In this document: positions 16,033 to 23,666 of the stretch, one piece after another | How positions within the stretch are numbered: position 1 is the first letter of the stretch | Layout: each line of letters starts with the position of its first letter | From: Methanoregulaceae archaeon | GTDB taxonomy: Archaea; Halobacteriota; Methanomicrobia; Methanomicrobiales; Methanospirillaceae | Reading direction: 5' to 3' | Assembly (NCBI GenBank): GCA_028679325.1 | Contig: JAJRBS010000075.1 | Span: 1-30,018 of the forward strand | Length of the DNA stretch: 30,018 bases | Notes under the pieces: generated by a model | Database searches by the model: none | What the model saw: only the letters and a program-made list of their open reading frames with translations | What the model was told of the DNA's origin: nothing | Program-made: the position numbers and the translations under genes

Positions 16033-16425
16033 ATGAAGAGGATATACATCCTGGCCGTGGCCGCCCTTATCGGTCTGGTTGCGGTTTTTGCCCTGCCGGC
16101 CGCCGCACTGGCCCCTGCCGCAGGAACAGCCGGGATCGACCCCGGGCTGAAAGAAGAGCTCTGGACCATTCACACCCAGCACCGCCTCGACCGGTTCGAC
16201 GGGAACGTGGAGGCTGCCGGGGAGGCCATAGCCGCCCTCGAAAGATACGGTTACGAGACCTCGGGGCTGTCTGCCACCGTTGACGACATCAGCGGGCACC
16301 GTGACTCACTGGCCACCGCATTGAAAGACAAAGACCGGGAAGAGCTCCGGAGCATCAACAAGGAGCTCTTCTCTCTCTGGAAAGACTTCCGGCAGGAGAC
16401 AAAACAGCTCCTCAAAGGAGAATAG
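16033..16425 (+). CDS. Small exported helical protein of unknown function
   Basis: The 130-residue product starts with a signal peptide (MKRIYILAVAALIGLVAVFA, ending near PAAALA). The mature part is charged and helical, rich in Glu, Lys and Arg, with no cysteine and no recognisable domain; a mature region of about 100 residues looks like a small helical bundle. Two ATGs are possible: 16021 and 16033. AAGGGG directly abuts the first and is 12 bases from the second, and I prefer 16033 for spacing and a cleaner signal peptide. A T-run (16461-16467) follows the stop. The Xre regulator upstream might control it. Confidence 0.7.
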   Translation: MKRIYILAVAALIGLVAVFALPAAALAPAAGTAGIDPGLKEELWTIHTQHRLDRFDGNVEAAGEAIAALERYGYETSGLSATVDDISGHRDSLATALKDKDREELRSINKELFSLWKDFRQETKQLLKGE

Positions 16426-16460
16426 CATAACCGGAACACCTTGTTCACCCTGTAATTCTC

Positions 16461-16467
16461 TTTTTTT
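16461..16467 (+). terminator. T-run terminator after the small exported protein
   Basis: TTCTC followed by seven T residues lies 36 bases after the stop at 16425. U-rich runs alone are enough to end transcription in many euryarchaea. Confidence 0.4.
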
Positions 16468-16613
16468 CAGAGGTCTGGAGGATATTCTGATCACAATGTT
16501 CCACCGGACTGCTGTTGCAGAAGATGTCCCGGATAGTAACCCGTAAAGTCCCTGGGGAAACCATCCGGGGTAAACAAAGGATTGAAAATATCGCCGGCCG
16601 AAAGGATCGGTAC

Positions 16614-17462
16614 ATGCACCGGATCATCGACTGGAACGAGCTCTGGAAGGCCATCCATGCCAGTTCGCCCGGAAAGGCCGAGAAGGACCGCGATCCTGCC
16701 GCTACCTGGGACAAGCGCGCCGCCGCCTACCAACGGATTACCCGTGATGAATCGGAGGCAACACGGCAGGAGCTGGCCCTTCTTGATCTCCGGCCGGGTG
16801 ACACCGTGCTGGACATGGGGGCCGGGACGGGGAGGCTTGCCGTGCCCATCGCCCGAACCGCTGCCCAAGTAACGGCGCTTGACTCTTCGGGGGGCATGCT
16901 CTCCATCCTCGAGAAGCGGATGATTGAAGCCGGTCTCTCCAACTACTCCTGCGTCAGGATGCGATGGGAGGACGTGGTTGTCGGCAGGGATATCATGCCC
17001 CACGATGTTGTCATCGGCGCCTTTTCACTAGGGTTCTACGATCTTCTGGACGCTCTCCGGAAGCTCGACGCCGCCGCACTCCGGACGGTTTACCTCTTCT
17101 GGCACGCGGGAGAGTGGCGGGGGGAAAAAGAGATGGAGCTCTACCGTGCTGTCTTTGGCGAGGAAGGCGCGCTCAAGAGGGGTTACCCTGACTATATCTA
17201 TCCGGTCAACATCCTCCATGATGCCGGGATCTATCCTCATGTCCGCATCTACCATGCGGTCTGGGAGTCGGCCTTCGACTCTGTCGAGGAGGCGGCCCGG
17301 AACTGGGTGACCATGCACGTCCATGGCGGGGAAGACACCTCCCCGGTCTTCGAGTACTTCGCGAAGGCGCTCAAGAAAGACGGGTCGGGAAGGTACGTGG
17401 AGAGGTCCATCCGGCCGACGGCTGCCGTCTGGTGGACGAAAGAAAAAGAGAAGGAAGGATAG
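16614..17462 (+). CDS. Class I SAM-dependent methyltransferase, methanogen type
   Basis: This 282-residue protein has the SAM motif VLDMGAGTGRL (residues 65-75), the acidic end of strand 2 in VTALDSSGGML, and a motif IV-like stretch HDVVIGAFSLGFYD. The N-terminus MHRIIDWNELWKAIH and the run ATWDKRAAAYQR are typical of a methyltransferase group common in methanogens, whose members often neighbour metal or corrinoid genes; no substrate is known. I chose ATG 16614 because family members start with this DWNELW region. The frame stays open to 16515, which would add 33 residues of no recognised kind. It converges with the lipoprotein gene at 17490. Confidence 0.85.
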   Translation: MHRIIDWNELWKAIHASSPGKAEKDRDPAATWDKRAAAYQRITRDESEATRQELALLDLRPGDTVLDMGAGTGRLAVPIARTAAQVTALDSSGGMLSILEKRMIEAGLSNYSCVRMRWEDVVVGRDIMPHDVVIGAFSLGFYDLLDALRKLDAAALRTVYLFWHAGEWRGEKEMELYRAVFGEEGALKRGYPDYIYPVNILHDAGIYPHVRIYHAVWESAFDSVEEAARNWVTMHVHGGEDTSPVFEYFAKALKKDGSGRYVERSIRPTAAVWWTKEKEKEG

Positions 17463-17489
17463 AGGAAGAGAGCGCCGGGTCAACCCTCT

Positions 17490-18011
17490 TCAGCTGCTCA
17501 CGCCCTTCTTCGCGTAGCTGTCCATGGCTTCCGTTGCAAGGTCAAGGGAGGACTCCGCGCTCCGGATGAGTGTCTCCGCCTTTTCGGAGTGTTCGATGGC
17601 GATTTCGGGATTGTTGCCTGTTGCCGCCACAACCGCCTGCGAACCCTCTTCCGCGGCCTGGTTCACTTCCTGCAGGTATAGGAGGTAATCCGCCTGGATC
17701 TCATGCAGCTCCGGCGAAACCGCGTACCTGCTCATCGCGTAATACTGCTGCTCGGTCGCGGTCATCAGCTCTGCAGCGGAGGCGGCAACCGCCGTCCAGT
17801 CCTTTTTTTCGAGGTCACGGGAGAACCGGTCTTTCAGGGGGCCGATGGTCGAGATCGAGCCGTTCCAAGCCTCCGTGAAAGCCTGGTCCTGCTCCCGTGT
17901 GGCCAGGTCCGTCGTGGGGGTTACCGGTGCCTGACCCGGGAGAACCTCTGTGCACCCGGAAAGGGACACGATAAGACTGATGACGGCAAGGATGAGGAAG
18001 AATCCCTTCAT
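17490..18011 (-). CDS. Predicted lipoprotein of unknown function
   Basis: The 173-residue protein opens with a lipoprotein signal: MKGFFLILAVISLIVSLSGC, in which C20 would be lipidated. The mature part is helical and acidic, with Ala, Glu and Thr repeats (SAAELMTATEQQYYAMS; EHSEKAETLIRSAESSLDLA) that suggest a four-helix bundle, and no cofactor-binding motif. I find no family I can name. It is transcribed alone, convergent with the methyltransferase. Placement outside the membrane is inferred from the lipobox only. Confidence 0.8.
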   Translation of the reverse strand: MKGFFLILAVISLIVSLSGCTEVLPGQAPVTPTTDLATREQDQAFTEAWNGSISTIGPLKDRFSRDLEKKDWTAVAASAAELMTATEQQYYAMSRYAVSPELHEIQADYLLYLQEVNQAAEEGSQAVVAATGNNPEIAIEHSEKAETLIRSAESSLDLATEAMDSYAKKGVSS

Positions 18012-18139
18012 AGTACATCGTTGGAAAAACAGCCCGATAAATATTCTTTAGCAGGAACCGCGGAGAAACTACCTTAAAAACCCCTGAGATAGTGTGGCCC
18101 AGTTCCCAAAGAGTCCCCCCATCCTGTGAGGAAAAGCAG

Positions 18140-18223
18140 ATGAGTTTTCGCCTCCTTCACGACAAAGTGATCATCTGCGTGGTAAAAGTCGGGCACAGGA
18201 AAAGCGTGTACCAGGACATCTGA
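18140..18223 (+). pseudogene. C-terminal fragment of a RelE/ParE-type toxin
   Basis: From the ATG at 18140 the frame encodes 27 residues ending at TGA 18221: SFRLLHDKVIICVVKVGH, then RKSVYQDI. This closely resembles the conserved end of RelE-superfamily toxins (a strand with VxxVGHR, then VY). The N-terminal two-thirds of a toxin, and any antitoxin, are absent: upstream in the same frame I see no RelE-like sequence. It is probably a decayed toxin-antitoxin relic in the 236-base gap between the lipoprotein and M20 genes. The evidence is one short match. Confidence 0.6.
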
Positions 18224-18247
18224 TGGGTCGGGCACGAATGCCGAGGA

Positions 18248-19432
18248 TCAGTTCCTCTCATCCAAGGCGTACTGTTCCATCATCCCCCGATAAACTTTTA
18301 CCGCGTTCTCAAGGGAGCTGACGGTGGTGTACTCGTTCACGGCGTGGAGGGTGTGGATCTCACCCGGGCCGTACTCCACCACCGGGAAACCCTCTTTCCT
18401 CAGGTAGCGGGCGTCGCTGGCCGCCCATTGGACGATAGGCCTGGCGGTCTTCTTGTGAACCTTTCCGATCTCTTCGAGGATCCGGGTGACCAGGCGGGAA
18501 TCTGGCGCGGAGAACGTCGGCCCGGAGACGTTGCCGACCTCGACCTTTGCCTGACGGGCATTCAGGCGGATCTCTTCGAGGATAAGGTCCGGGTCCGCAC
18601 CCCACGGGAGCCGGAGGTCGATCTCGGCCACGCAGCGTTGGGCTACGATGTTTGCCTTCTCCCCACCCTCGATCCTCCCGGGGTTGAACATGATGTGGGA
18701 GAGGACCACCCCTGCCTCTTCCATGCCGAGCACCTCACGGAGGATGGCAGCCGACTCCCGGATGATCTCTGCTATCTCTGGGTCAGACGGTTCGTAGGTT
18801 CGCCCGTGCAACTCCTGGAGGAACCCGAGAAAGGAGAAGGCCTCCATGACCGCACTCTTCCCCTGCACCGGGTAGAGAGAACCATGACCGGCCTCCCCGG
18901 AAAAAGTCAGGCGGACCCGCATCAGCCCCTTCTGCCCGATGTTCGGAGAGAGCGGCAGGGTGGGCTCGGCGATGATGCAGTCGCAGGGTAACAGGAGCCT
19001 CCTGGCGAGGAGCGACCGGATCCCCAATGTCCCGCTGGTCTCCTCGTCGCACACGAAGGCCAGGTCGGCAGGGATTTTCCCCCCTGCAGCCAGGACTTCG
19101 CCGCAGGCAGCCAGGATGGCGGCGCATCCCCCCTTCATGTCTGTTGCCCCCCGGCCATACACCCTGCCCCCGGTGATAGCGCCCGAGTTCGGGTCCCTGT
19201 CCCAACCCTCGGCCAGTGCCGGCACAACATCGACATGCCCCAGGAACAGGAGGTCGCCCGCTATCTCTTTCGACAGCAGGTTGTATTTCCCTCCCCGGTT
19301 CCGGACCAGCCTCGTCCGCAGGCCGAGAGAATCTGTACACTCCCGGAGGTAGGAGATCACATCCCGGGTGTCCCCCGGAGGGTTCTCGCTGTTGATCTTC
19401 ACGAGATCGGAGCAGAGGCGGGCGACCTTCAT
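18248..19432 (-). CDS. M20 family zinc peptidase/deacylase (ArgE/DapE-like)
   Basis: The 394-residue protein is an M20 dimetal hydrolase. Ligands and catalytic residues are visible: H66 and D68 (GHVDVVP), D98 (GRGATDMKGG), E130/E131 (CDEETSGTLG), E156 (IAEPT) and H363 (TLHAVNE). A dimerisation domain fills about residues 165-280 (HGSLYPVQGKSA). Members cleave acylated amino acids or dipeptides; candidate substrates include N-acetylornithine and N-succinyl-diaminopimelate. The lysine genes in this window do not settle it, because many methanogens use the aminotransferase DapL and need no DapE, so I leave the substrate open. It starts one base after the stop of an unknown gene, forming an operon with it. 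Confidence 0.9.
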   Translation of the reverse strand: MKVARLCSDLVKINSENPPGDTRDVISYLRECTDSLGLRTRLVRNRGGKYNLLSKEIAGDLLFLGHVDVVPALAEGWDRDPNSGAITGGRVYGRGATDMKGGCAAILAACGEVLAAGGKIPADLAFVCDEETSGTLGIRSLLARRLLLPCDCIIAEPTLPLSPNIGQKGLMRVRLTFSGEAGHGSLYPVQGKSAVMEAFSFLGFLQELHGRTYEPSDPEIAEIIRESAAILREVLGMEEAGVVLSHIMFNPGRIEGGEKANIVAQRCVAEIDLRLPWGADPDLILEEIRLNARQAKVEVGNVSGPTFSAPDSRLVTRILEEIGKVHKKTARPIVQWAASDARYLRKEGFPVVEYGPGEIHTLHAVNEYTTVSSLENAVKVYRGMMEQYALDERN

Positions 19433-19433
19433 C

Positions 19434-19958
19434 TCATCCCGGTTTTGCTCTTCTGAACTCTTCGAACAGCGCCGGGAGGCTGGCGTCGCTGTAAAGGCCT
19501 TTCAGGAAATCCGGCTTAAAGAAGTCTTCGATCATATTGTAGAAGACATGGGGGCGGATCGCCTCCCTGTTATCGGGATCGAGCACGATCCGGAAGCTCC
19601 GGTACGATGCCCGGTCCGAGGTATCGTAGATCTTCCGCCAGAGGAAGGGGAGAGAATCGAAGCGTTCCGGGTGGTTCTCCCGGAGCCAGGTGATGAAGGC
19701 CGGGAAGAAGGCCCGGTCACCTTTCTTCTCCTCGTCTATCCGCCAACGGAGGTACTCACCGGTCATCATGACCCGCGGCGACTTGTAGTGATATGCCATG
19801 AGGCCGATGGTGTAATCAAGGTGGGCAAGGGAGTCCATGAAGTAGAAGAAGAGGACCGGATGCCAGAGGCTCTCGTCGTGGAGAATCAGGGATTTCTCGT
19901 ACAGGTGCTCGAGGACATGCACGTACTCGGGGTCTGGGGTCATACCCAGAGTATTCAT
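19434..19958 (-). CDS. Unknown protein coupled to the M20 peptidase
   Basis: This 174-residue soluble protein is not a family I recognise. It is rich in aromatic residues and histidine, with helical runs such as VFYNMIEDFFKPDFLKGLY and no cysteine or membrane segment. The ATG at 19958 (MNTLGMTPDPEYVH) is the first of the frame; a second ATG follows at residue 6. Its stop is one base from the start of the M20 gene, so the two are translated together and may act on the same substrate or complex. A T-rich and A-rich upstream stretch near 19965-19985 (TATATATCTTG on the plus strand) may be its promoter. Confidence 0.78.
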   Translation of the reverse strand: MNTLGMTPDPEYVHVLEHLYEKSLILHDESLWHPVLFFYFMDSLAHLDYTIGLMAYHYKSPRVMMTGEYLRWRIDEEKKGDRAFFPAFITWLRENHPERFDSLPFLWRKIYDTSDRASYRSFRIVLDPDNREAIRPHVFYNMIEDFFKPDFLKGLYSDASLPALFEEFRRAKPG

Positions 19959-20021
19959 CCGGGGCCGGTATATATCTTGACAAGAAGGCTCTTATTCCGC
20001 CGGGCTGTTCCCGATACCGGT

Positions 20022-20900
20022 TCAGTGGTAGTAGGGGGCCCTGCGGCGCACGGCCTCGATGAAGAGACTCCGGAGACCGTCTCCCTCTGCTCCCCGGATG
20101 TCCACATGGTTGTCGGCCCGCAGCAGGCAGGGCTTGAGCATCCCGTCGGAGGTGAGCCGGAGCCTGTTACAGAAGGCGCAAAACTCGGTGTTATGGAGGG
20201 GGCGGACCACCTCTACCTCTGAGCCGTTACAGCAGTACTTGTGCCGGTGGTGCATTCGCCGGGTGAGGATATGGGTCGAATGGCGTGCGAGCTCCTGCTC
20301 GAGCCCGGAAAGCTCGCTGTGGTAGGGGCAGTCCCTGATATCCATGAGCTCGATAAGCTGGAGGACGAGATCCCTGTTCCCTTTCACAAAGTCGAGGAAG
20401 GCGGGGACCTCATCCTCGTTGATTCCTGAAAGCACCACCATGTTGAGTTTCACCGGTGTCAACCCTGCGTCGAGAGCGGCCTCGATCCCCTCGATGACCT
20501 CTGAAAGGCAGTCTTTCCGGGTTATCTTCCGGTATGTTGCCGGGTCGAGGCTGTCGAGGCTGACGTTAACCCGTGAGAGGCCCGCCTCTTTCAGGTCGGC
20601 CGCCAGCCTGGCAAGAATGGTCCCGTTGGTGGTCAGGGAGCTCTCCATGCCCGCGGGAACACTCCGGATGATCTCAAGGACATCCGGGCGGAGCAGGGGT
20701 TCTCCTCCGGTGAACTTGACGCTCCGGAACTCGTACTCCGCCGCCATCCGCATGACCGCCGCTATCTCTTCGGCGGAGAGGAGGGATCCCGGCGAGACCT
20801 CCCCTTCGGCATGGCAATAGAGGCAGTTTAAGTTACAGGCCGGGGTGAGGCTTACCCGGAGGTTCGTGACCGGCCGGTTAAACGGATCCTTCAGTCTCAT
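20022..20900 (-). CDS. moaA: GTP 3',8-cyclase MoaA
   Basis: The 292-residue radical SAM enzyme starts molybdopterin cofactor synthesis by converting GTP to 3',8-cyclo-GTP; in methanogens the cofactor serves formylmethanofuran and formate dehydrogenases. The SAM cluster is CNLNCLYC (C22, C26, C29), with GGEP at 65-68. The C-terminal cluster is formed by C241, C244 and C258 (FCAFCNRLRL, then LKPCLL). The protein ends in RAPYYH, without the GG terminus seen in bacterial MoaA. Its first 23 bases lie within the end of rlmE, so the two are cotranscribed. Confidence 0.94.
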   Translation of the reverse strand: MRLKDPFNRPVTNLRVSLTPACNLNCLYCHAEGEVSPGSLLSAEEIAAVMRMAAEYEFRSVKFTGGEPLLRPDVLEIIRSVPAGMESSLTTNGTILARLAADLKEAGLSRVNVSLDSLDPATYRKITRKDCLSEVIEGIEAALDAGLTPVKLNMVVLSGINEDEVPAFLDFVKGNRDLVLQLIELMDIRDCPYHSELSGLEQELARHSTHILTRRMHHRHKYCCNGSEVEVVRPLHNTEFCAFCNRLRLTSDGMLKPCLLRADNHVDIRGAEGDGLRSLFIEAVRRRAPYYH

Positions 20901-21483
20901 GCATACTCACGAAATGCTTGGCGATGATGTAGACCTCGGAGCTCCCTTTCCGGGTCGTCCGGGTCCGGTAGACGCGGACCGAGAGGAAGTGATCCCGGAC
21001 CCTCTCGAGGAGGAGGTTGAAGTCCTCCCCCTGGAAGGACTTGACCAGGAAGTTTCCCCCCGGCTTGAGCACACCGCAAGAAAAGGCCAGGGCTTCCTCG
21101 CCGAGAGCTATTGAACGGGCCTGGTCGTAGGAACGATGCCCTGACAACTTCGGGGCGGCGTCTGACAGGACCACATTGACTGTTCCGAGGAGCGATCCCA
21201 CCTCCCCCGGCAGGGTCCCATCCGTGAAATCGGCAGAAATGGTCCTGACACCCTCGAGATGAGCGATGGGGGAGAGATCTATCCCGAGCACCAGACCTTC
21301 TGTGATCTCCCTTACCACCTGGAGCCAGCTCCCGGGGGCTGCCCCCAGGTCCACAACGTTGTCGCTCCCGCGGATGAGGTGATATCGTTCCTGTATGTCG
21401 ATCAGCTTATAGGCGGCCCGGGAACGGTAACCTTCCCGTATCGCCCGGCTGTAGGCACCATCCCTGCCCCATTGCGAACCCAT
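20878..21483 (-). CDS. rlmE: FtsJ/RlmE-type rRNA 2'-O-methyltransferase
   Basis: The 201-residue protein is an RrmJ/FtsJ-family enzyme, which 2'-O-methylates a uridine in the A loop of 23S rRNA. The catalytic K-D-K-E set is intact: K26 (SRAAYKL), D108 (LSDAAP), K148 (FLVKSF) and E183 (SSEVYI). The SAM motif VDLGAAPGSW is at 44-53. It lacks the C-terminal TRAM domain that many euryarchaeal RlmE proteins have. A ribosome site (GGAGAAGGGG) precedes the ATG. It is divergent from pcn and overlaps moaA downstream by 23 bases. Confidence 0.92.
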   Translation of the reverse strand: MGSQWGRDGAYSRAIREGYRSRAAYKLIDIQERYHLIRGSDNVVDLGAAPGSWLQVVREITEGLVLGIDLSPIAHLEGVRTISADFTDGTLPGEVGSLLGTVNVVLSDAAPKLSGHRSYDQARSIALGEEALAFSCGVLKPGGNFLVKSFQGEDFNLLLERVRDHFLSVRVYRTRTTRKGSSEVYIIAKHFVSMHETEGSV

Positions 21484-21537
21484 TCTTCCCCTTCTCCAAA
21501 TTTAGAAGCCCCTTCTTTCCGCGATAAAAAGCAGATA

Positions 21538-21576
21538 TTATTAAAAATATTGCGGCATAGTGTATACTGGAGTATA
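21538..21576 (+). promoter_or_regulatory. pcn promoter region with an inverted repeat
   Basis: A TATTATTAAAAATATT element (about 21538-21551) is the best TATA box, predicting a start near 21570. The later TATATAA (21573-21579) is too close to the ATG to serve. An inverted repeat, TATAC (21563-21567) and GTATA (21572-21576), overlaps the predicted start. Confidence 0.4.
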
Positions 21577-21589
21577 TAAGGGGTGTATG

Positions 21590-22333
21590 ATGTTAAAAGC
21601 AACGATTGATGCAGATATTTTAAAGGAATCCATCGACGCCTTGTCAGCCCTGGTCACCGAGTGCCGGCTCCATACCGATGAGAACGGCATGAGCACCAGG
21701 GCCGTCGATACCGCCAACGTGGCCATGGTCTCTCTCACCCTCAAGAAGGAGGCCTTCGAGAGCTACTCGTCCGGCAAGAACGAACTCGGGCTCGACATCG
21801 CAAAGCTCAAGAATATCTTTGGTATGATGGGGAAGAATGACATGATCACCCTCGAGCTCCCGGAGAACAGCCACAAGCTGCAGGTGAGTTTCGAAGGCTA
21901 TCGTTACTCCATCACCCTCCTCGATCCCAACACCATACGGAAGGACCCGAACCCCCCTAACATCGATCTCCCCGGAAAGGTCGTTCTCGCGGGAACCGAC
22001 CTGAATAATGCCATCAAGGCCGCGACGGTGGTGTCGGACAAGATCGCGCTTGCCATCGATCCATCGAAGCAGACATTTTCCATGACCGCCGAAGGGGATA
22101 CTGACCATATCCGCCGCGAGTTCGGCAAGAGCGAGGTCAATTTCATCAACGGCGTCGAGGCCCGGTCGCTCTTCTCCCTTGATTACTTAAAAGATATGGG
22201 CAAGGTCATGAGCAGGGCGGCCGAGGTCGAGGTCTCGCTCGGGATCGACCACCCTGCCAAGTTCTCATTCTTCATCGCCATGGGCAACGGCCACGTGGAA
22301 TATCTCCTCGCACCCCGGATCGAGGCCGACTGA
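21590..22333 (+). CDS. pcn: DNA polymerase sliding clamp PCNA
   Basis: This 247-residue protein is the archaeal PCNA, the homotrimeric ring that holds replicative polymerase and many repair enzymes on DNA. Typical runs are MLKATIDADILKESIDALSALV at the N-terminus, ENGMSTRAVDTANVAMVSL (an early PCNA strand-loop), the inter-domain linker region and the C-terminal HVEYLLAPRIEAD. Two ATGs occur at 21587 and 21590; I prefer 21590 because GGGGTG is about 5 bases upstream, while the earlier ATG is too close. Its stop is directly followed by the priL ATG, so this is a replication operon. Confidence 0.96.
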   Translation: MLKATIDADILKESIDALSALVTECRLHTDENGMSTRAVDTANVAMVSLTLKKEAFESYSSGKNELGLDIAKLKNIFGMMGKNDMITLELPENSHKLQVSFEGYRYSITLLDPNTIRKDPNPPNIDLPGKVVLAGTDLNNAIKAATVVSDKIALAIDPSKQTFSMTAEGDTDHIRREFGKSEVNFINGVEARSLFSLDYLKDMGKVMSRAAEVEVSLGIDHPAKFSFFIAMGNGHVEYLLAPRIEAD

Positions 22334-23353
22334 ATGAGGGTCGCCCTTGAACTGAAAGACTTTTCAAAATACCCTTTTTTAAAAGAGTCCCAGGAGTTCA
22401 TGGGCAGGGATACCGAAGCCATCGACCAGTTCCTTCTCTCCACCGCTGGAAAAGTTGCTGTCCGCCATGCCATGGACCGGATACGGGCCGCGCTCAGGCC
22501 CCGGGGAACCGTTTTATCTGAGGCTGAACTGCCTGCTGACAGCCTCGGGGTGAAGATGGCTGTCTCCGGCTATGTGCTGGCCCGGATCATCATCTCCTGC
22601 GCACGGGACCGGGGCCTGGCTGAGAGGCTGGCACGGTATGAGGCGCAGAGGGCCTACGCTCTCCTCCTCGATGAGAATCCGGAGACCCGTGACTTCGTCG
22701 CCGCAGGTGTCGGCATGGAAATGGCAGGGTCGTCCCTCTCTGTCACCCGGTATGTTGAAGTGGTGGCCGGCCTCCACGAAGAACGGTGGAGGCTGGTGAA
22801 CCGTGACGTCCATGCCGGACAGGTGCGGGTCACTCCGGAAGAGATAGACGAACTCCTCCGGGAGCGGATCAGGGTGATACTCGAACGGCAGCTGCCCCTG
22901 AAGGTACCCGGGAAGGTGTGCGGGATGCTGCAGCAGCAGACCGACGAAGTGACCGCGGCCTTCCGGGCGAGCATCCTCGAACAGTTCGGGGCAGTCGAGG
23001 AGAGCTGCTTTCCCCCCTGCATCCAGGCTCTTGTCGCCGCCCTGACCGGCGGGACCAATATGCCTCACCAGGGCAGGTTCGCCCTCACCGCCTTCCTCCA
23101 TAACATCGGCATGAACCCGGCCGAGATCATAGCCCTTTTCTGCCGGGCACCGGACTTTGACCTCCAGAAGACCCAGTACCAGGTCGAGCATATCTCGGGA
23201 CGGGGGGGGACCGAGTACACGGCACCGTCCTGTGCGGCTATGCGGACCTTCGGCATCTGTGTTGGGAGCGATGCCCTCTGCGAACGGGTGAGCCACCCGC
23301 TCAGTTACTACCGGAAAAAGAAGAAGCCGGAGAAGAAGCCGGAGCCTACGTGA
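22334..23353 (+). CDS. priL: DNA primase large subunit
   Basis: The 339-residue protein is the regulatory subunit of archaeal primase, which with PriS makes RNA primers. The C-terminal iron-sulfur domain is clear: C229 (FPPCI), C270 (LFCRAPDF), C300 (APSCAAMRTF) and C309 (GIC) are the likely four [4Fe-4S] ligands, and TQYQVEHISG is the expected companion run. It begins immediately after the pcn stop with no spacer. The C-terminus is a basic run of Lys and Pro, which may touch nucleic acid. Its last 8 bases are overlapped by a convergent small gene. No priS is present in the window. Confidence 0.93.
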   Translation: MRVALELKDFSKYPFLKESQEFMGRDTEAIDQFLLSTAGKVAVRHAMDRIRAALRPRGTVLSEAELPADSLGVKMAVSGYVLARIIISCARDRGLAERLARYEAQRAYALLLDENPETRDFVAAGVGMEMAGSSLSVTRYVEVVAGLHEERWRLVNRDVHAGQVRVTPEEIDELLRERIRVILERQLPLKVPGKVCGMLQQQTDEVTAAFRASILEQFGAVEESCFPPCIQALVAALTGGTNMPHQGRFALTAFLHNIGMNPAEIIALFCRAPDFDLQKTQYQVEHISGRGGTEYTAPSCAAMRTFGICVGSDALCERVSHPLSYYRKKKKPEKKPEPT

Positions 23354-23522
23354 GCTTCTCGATGGTGTAGTACCCGGCGGCACCCATCGCCAGAAGGAAA
23401 CCGAGCAGGGCCAGGAGGTACCCGATTCCCGGTGCCATGGCGGCCGGAAGGGTAAAAATCAGAACCATGAAGATAACGAAGGCGGCAGCTGCGGCGAGCA
23501 GGTCCCGAAGCCTTGGATCCAT
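23346..23522 (-). CDS. 58-residue two-helix membrane protein
   Basis: The minus strand from ATG 23522 encodes 58 residues to TAG at 23346-23348. After a short basic start (MDPRLRDLLAAA) come two hydrophobic segments, about residues 9-28 (AAAAAFVIFMVLIFTLP) and 33-51 (GIGYLLALLGFLLAMGAAG), and a charged end YYTIEKLT. It is convergent with priL and overlaps its last 8 bases. Codon use is like that of the neighbours: third positions are mainly G or C. No motif reveals a function, and no strong ribosome site is visible. The hydrophobic pattern with open frame argues that it is real. Confidence 0.68.
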   Translation of the reverse strand: MDPRLRDLLAAAAAFVIFMVLIFTLPAAMAPGIGYLLALLGFLLAMGAAGYYTIEKLT

Positions 23523-23666
23523 GCTGTTATGTTAACGGTGAAGGGAGATATCTGTATCCTTCCTCTGGCCGGCTCTCTTCTCCCGGGAGCGGCCTTCGAA
23601 GTCGTCGGATACGGGCCCGGGTGCAGGAAGAGATTTATTCCTTTCCTTTCAGATTAGTTCTGACGC

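Noticed and set aside
18012..18139. A complete toxin-antitoxin operon near the RelE-like fragment
   Set aside because: The same-frame upstream codons do not resemble a RelE N-terminus, and no antitoxin ORF is seen.
19368..20222. A 284-codon plus-strand frame
   Set aside because: It is antisense to three minus-strand genes, including moaA with its full cysteine set.
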